From Microlunatus parietis (GTDB taxonomy: Bacteria; Actinomycetota; Actinomycetes; Propionibacteriales; Propionibacteriaceae): a stretch of 64,000 bases of DNA. The notes beneath the pieces are model-generated. The model was not told the origin of the DNA. It saw only the letters and a list, made by a program, of their open reading frames with translations, and did no database searches. The stretch covers positions 7,006,001 to 7,070,000 of the forward strand of contig NZ_JACCBU010000001.1 in the NCBI RefSeq assembly GCF_013407955.1, given 5' to 3'. Shown here in pieces: positions 17,033-25,064 of this stretch. The first letter of the stretch is position 1. Every line of letters begins with the position of its first letter. The translations under genes were made by a program, and so were the position numbers.

Positions 17033-17194
17033 TGTCGTGCGTCCCTAGTTCCTTGACAGGTGGCGGCGTCCAGGTGCGTGCATCGCCAGGCCGACGAGGA
17101 AGACATATCGGGTCATATATCGACTGAGGAGAACGCCGCGAGGTGCGTGCCTGGGCGTCGCCAACTGTTAAGGAACTAGGGACGCACGACACTA
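17030..17194. mobile_element. MITE-like element with 30-bp terminal inverted repeats
   Basis: About 165 bp bounded by 30-bp inverted repeats: left end 17030-17059 starts TAGTGTCGTGCGTCCCTAG, right end 17165-17194 is its reverse complement with one mismatch. The similarity continues inward with more mismatches to about 45 bp. There is no transposase frame. The centre holds an AT-rich patch (GACATATCGGGTCATATATC). The terminal TAG of the left end supplies the stop codon of thymidine kinase, so the element inserted at or formed the 3' end of that gene. A parent transposase would have to be elsewhere in the genome. Confidence 0.85.
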
Positions 17195-17210
17195 GGGCAC
17201 TGCCGAACGC

Positions 17211-17270
17211 GCCCTGAGCCTGTCGAAGGGCCAAGCCGGTTGTGGCCTAGCCCTTCGACAAGCTCAGGGA
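17211..17270. repeat. Dispersed palindromic repeat pair (copies B and C), hairpin between convergent genes
   Basis: GCCCTGAGCCTGTCGAAGGG (from 17211) and GCCCTTCGACAAGCTCAGGG (from 17250) are inverted copies of one 20-bp unit with one mismatch, separated by an 18-bp spacer. As RNA they would form a long hairpin between thymidine kinase (plus) and the kinase-like gene (minus), which could protect or terminate both messages. Together with the copies at 7571 and 19552 this shows an active or formerly active REP-like family. Confidence 0.88.
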
Positions 17271-17279
17271 GCGACTGCT

Positions 17280-18311
17280 TCAGGGCCGGAACGCGTAGAC
17301 CGCGTCGAGCCGGGCCCGCGCCAGCGCCAGATAGCCCGGCAGTCGGGACCGGAGCGCCGAACTCGGCCGGTAGCCGTTCAGCACCGCCTCGATCAGCGGC
17401 TCCGGGTCGGCGAGCACGCCCTGGTCCGCGCGGAGTTCGAGGTGCGCGATCAGGTTGGCCAGGTCGAGCGCAGGGTCGCCGACGGCGATCAGGTCGAAGT
17501 CGATCAGGCCGGCCTCGCCGTCGTCGTTGATCAACAGCTGGCCGTCGTGCAGATCCCGGTGGATCAGGGCCGGCCGCTCCGGCGGTTCCGGGACCCGGCC
17601 GAGCGCGGGCCGCCGCGGGCGCCAGGCCGGCAGCGGTGCCGCGTACTCGGCGGCGAGCCGTTGCCAGTGCGCGGTGACCGCCCGTTCCGCGGTCAGGTCA
17701 TGGAGTGCCGGGATGGCCCGGCCGGCCGTGGCGATCGCCGGGTCGAGCCGATGCAGCCCGGCCAGCGCACGGCCGGCGGCCCGGCAGGCCTCGGCGGCCG
17801 CGGGTTCGGTGAGCAGGGCGGTGAGGGTCCGGCCGGGCAGCGCGGCCGTGGTGACCGAGGCCTGCCCCGGATCGGCGTCGAGGACCGTCGGCGTGGCCAG
17901 CGGCAGCGACTCGGCGAGCCGGGCGCTGTCGACCAGGCGCCGCCACCGGTCCGGCCGGACGATCTTGGTGAAGCTGCCGTCCGGCTCGCGGAGCACGGCG
18001 CGGCGTTCCGGCCGGTGCCCGAGCAGCGCGGTGCCCGGCCACTGCAGCCGGCGGACCACGGCCGGCAGCCGTCGGTCGGCTCCCGCTGGCTGCAGGACGA
18101 ACGGGCCGACCGCGTGCGCCCCGGGCGTCGCGGCGGCGATCGCCGCGGCCCGGCCCGGCGCCGCCAGCCACTGGCCGGCGACCGGGCGATGATCATGGTC
18201 GGTGAGGTCCAGCAGCAGCCGGTCGGCGCCGCGCGGCCAGGACCGGACCAGGCGCAGGCCGAGGTCGGCGAGTCCGGCCACGATCGCCGGGAGCTCAGGG
18301 GCGCGAGTCAC
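17280..18311 (-). CDS. APH-fold phosphotransferase (kinase-like), unknown substrate
   Basis: A protein of 343 residues from GTG 18311, with the aminoglycoside-phosphotransferase/choline-kinase fold: catalytic loop ALIHRDLHDGQLLIN (about residue 250) and metal-binding GLIDFDLIAVGDPALDLANL (about residue 270). GAGGAGG stands five bases before GTG 18311. An in-frame ATG at 18452 also has GAGGAGG, seven bases upstream, and overlaps the previous gene as ATGA, giving 390 residues; its extra 47 residues are encoded by palindrome-rich DNA and have no match in the paralogous upstream kinase. Last gene of the glycosyltransferase operon. Confidence 0.75.
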   Translation of the reverse strand: MTRAPELPAIVAGLADLGLRLVRSWPRGADRLLLDLTDHDHRPVAGQWLAAPGRAAAIAAATPGAHAVGPFVLQPAGADRRLPAVVRRLQWPGTALLGHRPERRAVLREPDGSFTKIVRPDRWRRLVDSARLAESLPLATPTVLDADPGQASVTTAALPGRTLTALLTEPAAAEACRAAGRALAGLHRLDPAIATAGRAIPALHDLTAERAVTAHWQRLAAEYAAPLPAWRPRRPALGRVPEPPERPALIHRDLHDGQLLINDDGEAGLIDFDLIAVGDPALDLANLIAHLELRADQGVLADPEPLIEAVLNGYRPSSALRSRLPGYLALARARLDAVYAFRP

Positions 18312-18376
18312 CCGAACCTCCTCGGCCCTCCGCCCCCGCGAGGCTCCCGTCTGGCATCCGCGACCGTTCCACCCGG

Positions 18377-18400
18377 CCGCGACCGTTGCAACGGTCGCGG
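18377..18400. repeat. Perfect 24-bp palindrome with flanking half-copies
   Basis: The centre reads CGACCGTTGCAACGGTCG and both arms extend to CCG/CGG. Half-copies of the arm (GCGACCGTTCC near 18360 and GAACGGTCGCGGC near 18408) flank it. It lies between the two kinase genes, or inside the extended N-terminus if the downstream kinase starts at 18452. Confidence 0.8.
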
Positions 18401-18448
18401 ACAGGTCGAACGGTCGCGGCTGGGAGGTCGGGGACATGGGATGGTCGG

Positions 18449-19543
18449 TCATGGCATGGCCTCCTCGAGTCGGTCCAGGTTCGCGAGGATGTCGGCGGGC
18501 CAGTCCGGGCTCGCGGTACGGAAGGGGTCGGCGGCGCGGAGCAGCAGCGCCCGGGCCCGGTGCCAGTCCAACCCGGCCGGGACCGGTCGGACGGTTCGGT
18601 AGCCGGCCAGCACCCGGTCGACCGCGTCCGGGCCGAGCCCGGCGGCGGACAGCCCGGCCAGGTCGGCGGCCGGATCGCCCAACCCGGACCGGTCGAAGTC
18701 GATCAAGGTCGGCTCGGTTCGCGTCGACCCGGCGGGCGGGATGATCACCTGGTCGGCCGAGAAGTCGCCGTGGCACGGCACCGGCGGAACCCGGGCCGGG
18801 GCGGTGGCCCGCAGCCGGTCCAGAATTCCTTGCGCCCGGCTTGCCTGGTCGGACAACAGGACGCCGAGCAGGGCGACGGTCGCGGCCGGGTCGGCCTCGC
18901 GGACCGGAGCGCCTGGGAACGGCTGATGATCATGGAGCCGGGCCAGCGCCGCCCCGCAGCCGGTCAGCATCGCGTCGGTGGCGGCGCCGGACTCGATCAG
19001 CTCGGCGAGGCTCTCGCCCGGCTCGAAGCTGGTCGCGATCACGGCGTAGTCGGCGTCCCAGCCGAGTGAACGCCGGGTCCCGGCGAGCCGATCGAACCGG
19101 GCCAGCCGGAGGTACGCGTCGGCAACGGTGGTCCTCCGGTAGGCCCGCAACAGCACCGGTTCGTGGCCGACTTGAGAGGCGAGGGCGACCCAGCGACGTT
19201 GCGGCTTGTACGCGAGGGTACGGAACGCGGGCGGCGGACCGGGCAACAGCGACACGGCGGCCGCGGCCGGGTCGGCGAGCGCGGGCAGGTCCCGGTCCGC
19301 GGCCGCCCGGGCCATGATCAGGTTCCGTTCTTGATCATGGTCGATGATCGTTCCGGGCGGCGCCTTGCGGATCAGCTTGTCCAGTTTCGGCCGGGCGGCC
19401 GGTGAGACCGCGTACCCGAAGGCGGGGCCGTCCGGCCGGGCGATCGCGGCGACGCAGCTGGTGCCCGGCTTGTAGCGGAGCTGGGTCACACCGTCCGTTT
19501 CGAGGAGGATGGGCAGGCCGGGGAGGGCGCGGTCAGTGATCAT
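18449..19543 (-). CDS. APH-fold phosphotransferase (kinase-like), second of a tandem pair
   Basis: A 364-residue protein of the same superfamily as its neighbour. The catalytic loop is PPVPCHGDFSADQV (about residue 255) and the metal site is PTLIDFDRSGLGDPAADLAG. The N-lobe starts early (ITDRALPGLPILLETDGVTQ). ATG 19543 overlaps the ABC exporter stop codon as ATGA; nothing credible precedes it in frame. The pair may phosphorylate a sugar or lipid acceptor used by the operon's glycosyltransferases, or inactivate a toxic product; the sequence does not decide. Confidence 0.78.
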   Translation of the reverse strand: MITDRALPGLPILLETDGVTQLRYKPGTSCVAAIARPDGPAFGYAVSPAARPKLDKLIRKAPPGTIIDHDQERNLIMARAAADRDLPALADPAAAAVSLLPGPPPAFRTLAYKPQRRWVALASQVGHEPVLLRAYRRTTVADAYLRLARFDRLAGTRRSLGWDADYAVIATSFEPGESLAELIESGAATDAMLTGCGAALARLHDHQPFPGAPVREADPAATVALLGVLLSDQASRAQGILDRLRATAPARVPPVPCHGDFSADQVIIPPAGSTRTEPTLIDFDRSGLGDPAADLAGLSAAGLGPDAVDRVLAGYRTVRPVPAGLDWHRARALLLRAADPFRTASPDWPADILANLDRLEEAMP

Positions 19544-21390
19544 CGGACCCGGCCCTTCGACAGGCTCAGGGCGCGTGGATCGGTTGGGTGGTCGAAGACG
19601 GCGGTGGGGGTGCCGGCTCGGACGACGCGACCTTCGTCGATCCAGAAGACCAGGTCGGCGTCCCGGGCGGCGTCGAGGTCGTGCGTGATCACCAGCGTGG
19701 TCCGGCCCTCGGTGAGCCGGCGCAACGCCGCCGCGACCTCGGCCTCGGTGCCCGGGTCCAGCCCGGTCATGGCCTCGTCCAAGATCACGATCGGCGCGTT
19801 CCGGATCGCGGCCCGGGCGATCGCGATCCGTTGCCGCTGGCCGCCGGACAGGGTGGCGCCGCGTTCGCCGATCACGGTGTCGTACCCCTGCGGCAAGGCC
19901 TGGATGAACTGGTCCGCGCCGGCCAGCCGGGCCGCCCACCGGATCCACTCCTCGCCGACCGGCCGGCCGTCACCGTAGACATCGGGCGCGCCGAACGCGA
20001 TGTTGGCCCGGATCGTGTCGGCGAACAGCACGCTGTCCTGCAGCACGACGGCGACCTGGGACCGGGCCGAGTCGAGGGTGAGGTCGCGCAGGTCGCGGCC
20101 GTCGATCAGCACCTGGCCCGCGTCCGGATCCCGCAGTCTGCTGAGCAGCCCGGCGATCGACGACTTGCCGGCGCCGGACGGCCCGACCAGCGCGACCCGG
20201 CGGCCGGGCGGGATGATCAGGTTCAGGCCCTTCAGGACCGGCCGACCGGGCCGGTAGCCGAACACGACGTCGCGGAATTCGATCAGGCCGCGGAACCGCG
20301 GTGCGGGCCGGGCCCACGGCGCGTCGACGATCTCCGGCCGGGTGTCCAGCAGGTCCACGATCCGCTCGCCGGAGGCGGCGGCCTTCGCGATCCGCCCGGT
20401 GTATTTCGCGATGTCGCGGAGCGGCCGGAACGCCGTCTTCAGATAGGTGAGGAACACGGTCAGCTCACCCGGCGTGAGCGCCCCGGCCAGCACCCGGTGG
20501 CCGCCGAGCAGCAGCACGACGCCGGTGGCCAGGCCGACCAGGACGTCGGTCTTGCGTTCCAGCCCGGCGGACAGCTTCTTGGCCCGGACCCCGTCCGCCA
20601 GGGTCCGTTCGCTGCTGCCGCCGAACCGCTGCTCCAGCCGCGATTCCAGCGCGTAGCTCTGCACCACGGGCATCGCGCCGAGCGACTCGGTGGCGAGCGA
20701 AGCGAGCGCTCCCTCGGCCTCCCGCTGGCCGCGGGACACCGAGTTGATCTTGCGGGTGAGCCGGCCGCCGATCAGCAGGAACAACGGGAACACCACGGCG
20801 ACCGCGAGGGCCAGCTGCCAGTCCATGATCACGATCACCACGAACATGCCGGCCAGCGTGATCACGTTGCCGGCCAGCGGGATCGCCGCGGTGACGGTCG
20901 CCTCCTGGAGCCGGCCGATGTCGCCGGTCACCCGGGTGACCAGGTCGCCGGTCCGGCGCGACTCGTGGAACCGCAGCGACAGCCGGTTCAGGTGCCCGTA
21001 CAACTCGGTCCGGACCCGGGTCAGCACCCGGTTGCCGGCCAGCGCGAAGCAGACCGTCATCAGGTACGCGGCGCCGGCGCGGAGCGCGACCACGCCGACC
21101 AGGGCGGCGGCGCAGATGATCAACAGGACCGTGAGATGGGCGACCCCGGGGATGCCCGGCACGGGCGCGCCGCGGGTGGCCAGGTCGGCGCCGGTGGCGG
21201 CCACGATGGCGTCGATGACGTACGCCAGCGGCCAGGGCTCCAGCAGCCGGAGCGCGACCTCGGCGAACAGGGCCAGCAACCCGACCAAGATCAACTTCCG
21301 TTCCGCGGCGACCTGGTGCCGGAACCGGTGCAGCGTGCGGCGCAGCCCGGGCAGGGCGCCGGACAACCCGCGCTTCGCGGACGCCGGCAT
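19540..21390 (-). CDS. ABC exporter, fused membrane and ATPase domains
   Basis: A 616-residue half-transporter with six transmembrane segments (about residues 30-310) and an ATPase domain: Walker A GPSGAGKSS (about residue 401), signature LSGGQRQRIAIARA (about residue 513), Walker B PIVILDEAMTGLD and H-loop LVITHDLDA. All catalytic residues are intact, so a homodimeric exporter is expected. The C-terminus (RALSLSKGRVR) is encoded by a dispersed palindromic repeat at 19552-19572. Start and stop overlap neighbouring genes. Cargo is unknown; the glycosyltransferase genes around it suggest a glycosylated small molecule or glycolipid. Confidence 0.88.
   Translation of the reverse strand: MPASAKRGLSGALPGLRRTLHRFRHQVAAERKLILVGLLALFAEVALRLLEPWPLAYVIDAIVAATGADLATRGAPVPGIPGVAHLTVLLIICAAALVGVVALRAGAAYLMTVCFALAGNRVLTRVRTELYGHLNRLSLRFHESRRTGDLVTRVTGDIGRLQEATVTAAIPLAGNVITLAGMFVVIVIMDWQLALAVAVVFPLFLLIGGRLTRKINSVSRGQREAEGALASLATESLGAMPVVQSYALESRLEQRFGGSSERTLADGVRAKKLSAGLERKTDVLVGLATGVVLLLGGHRVLAGALTPGELTVFLTYLKTAFRPLRDIAKYTGRIAKAAASGERIVDLLDTRPEIVDAPWARPAPRFRGLIEFRDVVFGYRPGRPVLKGLNLIIPPGRRVALVGPSGAGKSSIAGLLSRLRDPDAGQVLIDGRDLRDLTLDSARSQVAVVLQDSVLFADTIRANIAFGAPDVYGDGRPVGEEWIRWAARLAGADQFIQALPQGYDTVIGERGATLSGGQRQRIAIARAAIRNAPIVILDEAMTGLDPGTEAEVAAALRRLTEGRTTLVITHDLDAARDADLVFWIDEGRVVRAGTPTAVFDHPTDPRALSLSKGRVR
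19552..19572 (+). repeat. Dispersed palindromic repeat, copy D (encodes the exporter C-terminus)
   Basis: GCCCTTCGACAGGCTCAGGG plus C, identical to copy A at 7571. On the minus strand it is read as ALSLSKG at the end of the ABC exporter, directly before its stop and the next start codon. Confidence 0.9.
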
Positions 21391-22541
21391 CAGGCGACCG
21401 CCTGGCGGTCGATCAGGGCCAGCGAGCGGTCCACCACGCCGGCCCAGCTGTGCCGGGTGACCGCGGCGCGCCGGCCGGCGTCGCGCAGCCGCAGCCGTTC
21501 GCCGTGATCACGCCGGAGCAGCACCAGCGCGTCGGCCAGCGCGGCCGGGTCCCCGGGCGGCGCCAGCCGGCCCAGCCGGCCATGATCGAGGACGGCCGGG
21601 ATCTCGCCGATCGCGCTGCCGATCACCGGCAGCCCAGCCGCCAGGTATTCGTACACCTTCAGGGGTGAGAAGTAGAACCGCCCCAGCGCCGGGTACGGGG
21701 CGCAGGCGACATCCATCCGGTGCAGCTGGGCGACGACCCGGCCGGCTTCCATGGCCCCGGTGAACTCGATCGCGTCGGCGATCCCGAGTTCGGCGGCGAG
21801 CCGTTCCAGGTCCATCCGCATCGGCCCGTCGCCGACGATCAACCCGCGCCACGGGTACCGGTCGCCGCGGAGCCGGGACAGCGCCCGGATCAGGGTGTCG
21901 ACGCCGTGCCAGGCCTTCAGCGACCCGACGAAACCGACCGTGAAGTCGGGCGCCTCGGCCGGCGCGACCGGGCGGGGCGACGGCGTGATCCGGGCCGGGT
22001 CGACCCCATTGCCGATCACCGCGATCCGCTCCGGCCGCCGGGACAGCGTTCGGGCCCAGTCGGCCACGCCGGCGCTGACGCAGACCACCGCCGTCGCTGC
22101 GCCGATCGCGGCGGCCGCGACCCGGTCCGCGCCGGCGGCATCGGCCAGGTTGCGGAACGTCGCCTGCTCCGTGGTCAGCGGTGCGTTGACCTCGAGCAGG
22201 CTTGGCACGCCACGGCGTGCGGCCCACGCGGTCGCGGTCCGGCCCCAGAGGGCGTACCGCTCGTAGACGAGGTCCGGCCGCAGCGTGTCCAGGACTCCGG
22301 CGACGGCGGCGTCACTGGCCTGGGCGGACCGTTCCCGGTCGGCCGGCTCGTCGCCGCGGACCACCGGCAGCCGGTGCACCGGGACCGGCAGCGTCGGCCG
22401 GTCGCCCGGCCGGGGCGTGATCAACTGCACCTCGTGGCCGCGCCGGAGCAGCTCGGTGATCACCGCGCGGACGTGGATCGCGGCACCCTTGGTGCCGAAG
22501 ATCTCGATCCCGGGATCCGTGCAGACATAGGCGATTCTCAT
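21390..22541 (-). CDS. Glycosyltransferase family 4 protein
   Basis: A 383-residue GT-B glycosyltransferase. N-terminal acceptor domain (RIAYVCTDPGIEIFGTKGAA) and C-terminal nucleotide-sugar domain with FVGSLKAWHGVDTLIRAL (about residue 205), and the donor-binding motif FYFSPLKVYEYLAAGLPVI (about residue 295). ATG 22541 has AGAGG six bases upstream; longer readings overlap the preceding gene. One-base stop/start overlap with the ABC exporter indicates one transcript. Sugar donor not identifiable. Confidence 0.88.
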   Translation of the reverse strand: MRIAYVCTDPGIEIFGTKGAAIHVRAVITELLRRGHEVQLITPRPGDRPTLPVPVHRLPVVRGDEPADRERSAQASDAAVAGVLDTLRPDLVYERYALWGRTATAWAARRGVPSLLEVNAPLTTEQATFRNLADAAGADRVAAAAIGAATAVVCVSAGVADWARTLSRRPERIAVIGNGVDPARITPSPRPVAPAEAPDFTVGFVGSLKAWHGVDTLIRALSRLRGDRYPWRGLIVGDGPMRMDLERLAAELGIADAIEFTGAMEAGRVVAQLHRMDVACAPYPALGRFYFSPLKVYEYLAAGLPVIGSAIGEIPAVLDHGRLGRLAPPGDPAALADALVLLRRDHGERLRLRDAGRRAAVTRHSWAGVVDRSLALIDRQAVA

Positions 22542-22543
22542 GA

Positions 22544-23767
22544 TCAACCTCTTCCTGAGGTACGGAAGCCGGCGGCGAGCTTGGCGGCCTGGCGCGCGGC
22601 GTCGAACTCGATCTCGATCAGGTCCCGGGCTGCCTTCGCCAGGCCGCTGCGCAGCTCCGGGGCGTCCAGCAGCCGGGCCAGCGCGGCGGCCAGGCCGGCC
22701 GGGTCGTGCTGCTCGATCATCAGTCCGGTCCGGCCGTCCTCGACGATCTCGGGCAGCCCGGTGACGTCGGTCGCAACCACCGGGGTGCCCAGCGCCATCG
22801 CCTCCAGGACGACGGTCGGCAACCCGTCCCGGTTGCCGTCGCTGCCGACCACACACGGCGCGGCGAACACGTCGGCCGCGCCGACCAGCCGGGCCACCGC
22901 GGACTGCGGCAGGGCGCCGAGCAGCCGCACCACCCCGCCGAGCCGGTGCCGGTCGATCCGGGCCTGCAGCTCGGCGGCCAGGGGCCCGGTCCCGGCGAGA
23001 TCGACCCGGAAGCGACGGCCGGCGTCGCGGAGCAGGGCGGCGGCGTCGATCAGGTCGGCGAACCCCTTCTTCTCCACCAGCCGGCCGACGGCCGCGATCA
23101 CCGGAGTGTCACGGACGCGGTCGGCCGGGTCGGTGAACTGGAACCGGCGCAGGTCGATCCCGTTGTAGAGCCGCTCCACCCGGTCGGCGGCGGCACCGAA
23201 GGTCCGCCGCAGATGATCATGGTTGAAGTCGCTCACCGTGATCACCCGGGTCGCGTCGGCCAGCCGCTCCCGAAGTCGATCATGGTCGACGTCGGCGTGG
23301 AAGATGTCCTTGGCGTGCGCGGTCAGGCTGTAGCCGATCCCGGCGAGCCTGGCGGCGACCCGGGCGACCGCAGCCGAGATCGAGGCGAAGTGGGCGTGCA
23401 GGTGGGTGATCCGCTGCTCCCGTACCGCGACGGCGAGCTGGACCGCCTGGTGGGCGTCGGCCGCGTCGAGCCGGAGCAGGTCGGGCAGCGCCTCGGTGAA
23501 ACCGGGCAGGGCAGTGCCGCCGGCGACGGTCTGCCACAGGTCGTCGGCCCTGATCCCGGAGTGCCGCAGGTAGTGCACCGGGGCCCGTACCTCGGCCAGC
23601 GCCGGATGGAACCGCCCGTCGTTCGGCAGCCGCAAGGAGAAGACGGTGAGGTCGAGGCCGAGCCGCTCCAGTTCCAGCAGCTCGGTGACGATGAAGGTCT
23701 CGGAGAACCGCGGATACATCTTGACGACGTAGCCGACCCGCAGCAGGGGCTGAGAATCAGGCAGCAT
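22544..23767 (-). CDS. Glycosyltransferase family 4 protein, colanic-acid type
   Basis: A 407-residue GT-B glycosyltransferase. The N-terminus (GYVVKMYPRFSETFIVTELL) is typical of GT4 enzymes that build extracellular polysaccharides. The donor domain has AAVGRLVEKKGFADLIDAA (about residue 210) and VVLEAMALGTPVVATDVTGL (about residue 325). The start overlaps the end of the preceding gene by 11 bp and the stop is two bases before the next start. Middle enzyme of three in the operon. Confidence 0.9.
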   Translation of the reverse strand: MLPDSQPLLRVGYVVKMYPRFSETFIVTELLELERLGLDLTVFSLRLPNDGRFHPALAEVRAPVHYLRHSGIRADDLWQTVAGGTALPGFTEALPDLLRLDAADAHQAVQLAVAVREQRITHLHAHFASISAAVARVAARLAGIGYSLTAHAKDIFHADVDHDRLRERLADATRVITVSDFNHDHLRRTFGAAADRVERLYNGIDLRRFQFTDPADRVRDTPVIAAVGRLVEKKGFADLIDAAALLRDAGRRFRVDLAGTGPLAAELQARIDRHRLGGVVRLLGALPQSAVARLVGAADVFAAPCVVGSDGNRDGLPTVVLEAMALGTPVVATDVTGLPEIVEDGRTGLMIEQHDPAGLAAALARLLDAPELRSGLAKAARDLIEIEFDAARQAAKLAAGFRTSGRG

Positions 23768-24941
23768 CCTCGGTCACCCCCAGCAACGCGTCGGCGAGGT
23801 GCGGGATCCGGGCCAGACCGTCCAGCCGGACCGAGGTCGAGGACCGCAGTGTGGCCTGGGCCGAGCCGGCGACGGCGGACGCGAGCCAGTCGGCCAGCCG
23901 GCCGGGGGAGAGCCGGTCCGGTGGCAGCAGGTCGACCAGCCCGCGGCCGGCGAACCGTTCGGCTCGGATCAGCTGTTCGGCCCGGGGCCGGGTGCGCGGC
24001 ACCAGCAGCGCCGGCGTCGCGGTGGCCAGGATCTCGCAGACGGTGTTGTAGCCGGCCATCGAGACGACAGCGGCGGCCCGGTCGATCACCGCGTCGGCGC
24101 CCGGCACCACGTCGAGCAGGACCAGGTCGGACCGCCGGCCGGCGAGCTGCCGGAGCCGGGCCCGCCGCTCGGCCGCCAGGTACGGGCCGCAGACGACCAC
24201 CCCGAGATGATCTTGGGGGAACGCTGCCTCGGCGAACGCGAGGGCCAGCGCGTCGCCGTCCTGGCCGCCGCCGACCAGGCAGGCGACGTAGGGCCGAGCC
24301 GGGTCGAGTTGGCCGACCGAGCCACGGCCGCCGGTCAGTCCGCTGGTCCGGCCTCGGCTCAGGTAGCCGGTGAACTCGAGCTTGTCCGCCACCGAGCCGG
24401 GCAGCCGGTATTCGGTCCGTGGATCGTAGACCCGCGGGTCGCCGTACACCCAGACCGCGGCGTAGAACTCGTCGATGGCCTGCGTCGTCCGGTCGGCCCG
24501 CCACTGGGCGGCGGTGCTGGCTGGATCGTCCAGCACCTCGCGCAGGCCGAGGACCGCCCGGCCGCCGTCGCGGGCGACCTGGCGCAAAGCCGGCTCCAGC
24601 TCGCCGCCGGCGCCGCGCGGCACCTTGTCGACGATCAGCAGGTCCGGCCGGAACTCGCCGAGCACCGAGCTGAGCAGGGCCCGGCGGACGTTGATCATGT
24701 CCGGGTACGACAGCGACAGCACCCGGGACCGGTAGTCGCCGGCCGCGTCCTTGCCGATCGTCGGCATCGTGATCACGTCCGTCCGGCGCGGCAGCGGCAG
24801 CCGGGTCGCCTCCGGGTTCCCGGTGATCATGAGCAGATCGGCGTCCCGCCGGGACAACGCTGCGGCGATGGTCAGATTGCGCCGGGTGTGGCCCAGCCCG
24901 ACCGTGTCATGGGAATACAGCGCGACGCGCAACGGATGCAT
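23757..24941 (-). CDS. Glycosyltransferase, GT28/MurG-like
   Basis: A 394-residue GT-B protein with a MurG/GT28-like layout: N-terminal VALYSHDTVGLGHTRRNLTI, C-terminal loop VIDRAAAVVSMAGYNTVCEI (about residue 295) with the Gly/Asn pattern that binds UDP-sugars, and LLVPRTRPRAEQLIRAERFA. ATG 24941 is preferred: GAGGAG is six bases upstream. It is the first gene of the minus-strand operon that also contains two GT4 enzymes, an ABC exporter and two kinases, and is divergent from ugd over 123 bp. Confidence 0.85.
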   Translation of the reverse strand: MHPLRVALYSHDTVGLGHTRRNLTIAAALSRRDADLLMITGNPEATRLPLPRRTDVITMPTIGKDAAGDYRSRVLSLSYPDMINVRRALLSSVLGEFRPDLLIVDKVPRGAGGELEPALRQVARDGGRAVLGLREVLDDPASTAAQWRADRTTQAIDEFYAAVWVYGDPRVYDPRTEYRLPGSVADKLEFTGYLSRGRTSGLTGGRGSVGQLDPARPYVACLVGGGQDGDALALAFAEAAFPQDHLGVVVCGPYLAAERRARLRQLAGRRSDLVLLDVVPGADAVIDRAAAVVSMAGYNTVCEILATATPALLVPRTRPRAEQLIRAERFAGRGLVDLLPPDRLSPGRLADWLASAVAGSAQATLRSSTSVRLDGLARIPHLADALLGVTEDAA

Positions 24942-25064
24942 GATCAACTCCTCAACTCGACTCGTTCATACTTTGATCATGGTTCGTTAACTCGCGATGA
25001 GTCGCGGATGAGGATGCTTTCATCAAGGTGGCGTTGATCAACTCGATCCACCAGGCTCATGATC

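Noticed and set aside
17016-17234. 72-residue minus-strand frame across the MITE-like element
   Set aside because: It only reads the inverted repeats and lacks any start signal or domain.
19588-21507. 639-residue plus-strand open frame over the ABC exporter
   Set aside because: Antisense to an intact exporter with all ATPase motifs; composition is that of a shadow frame.
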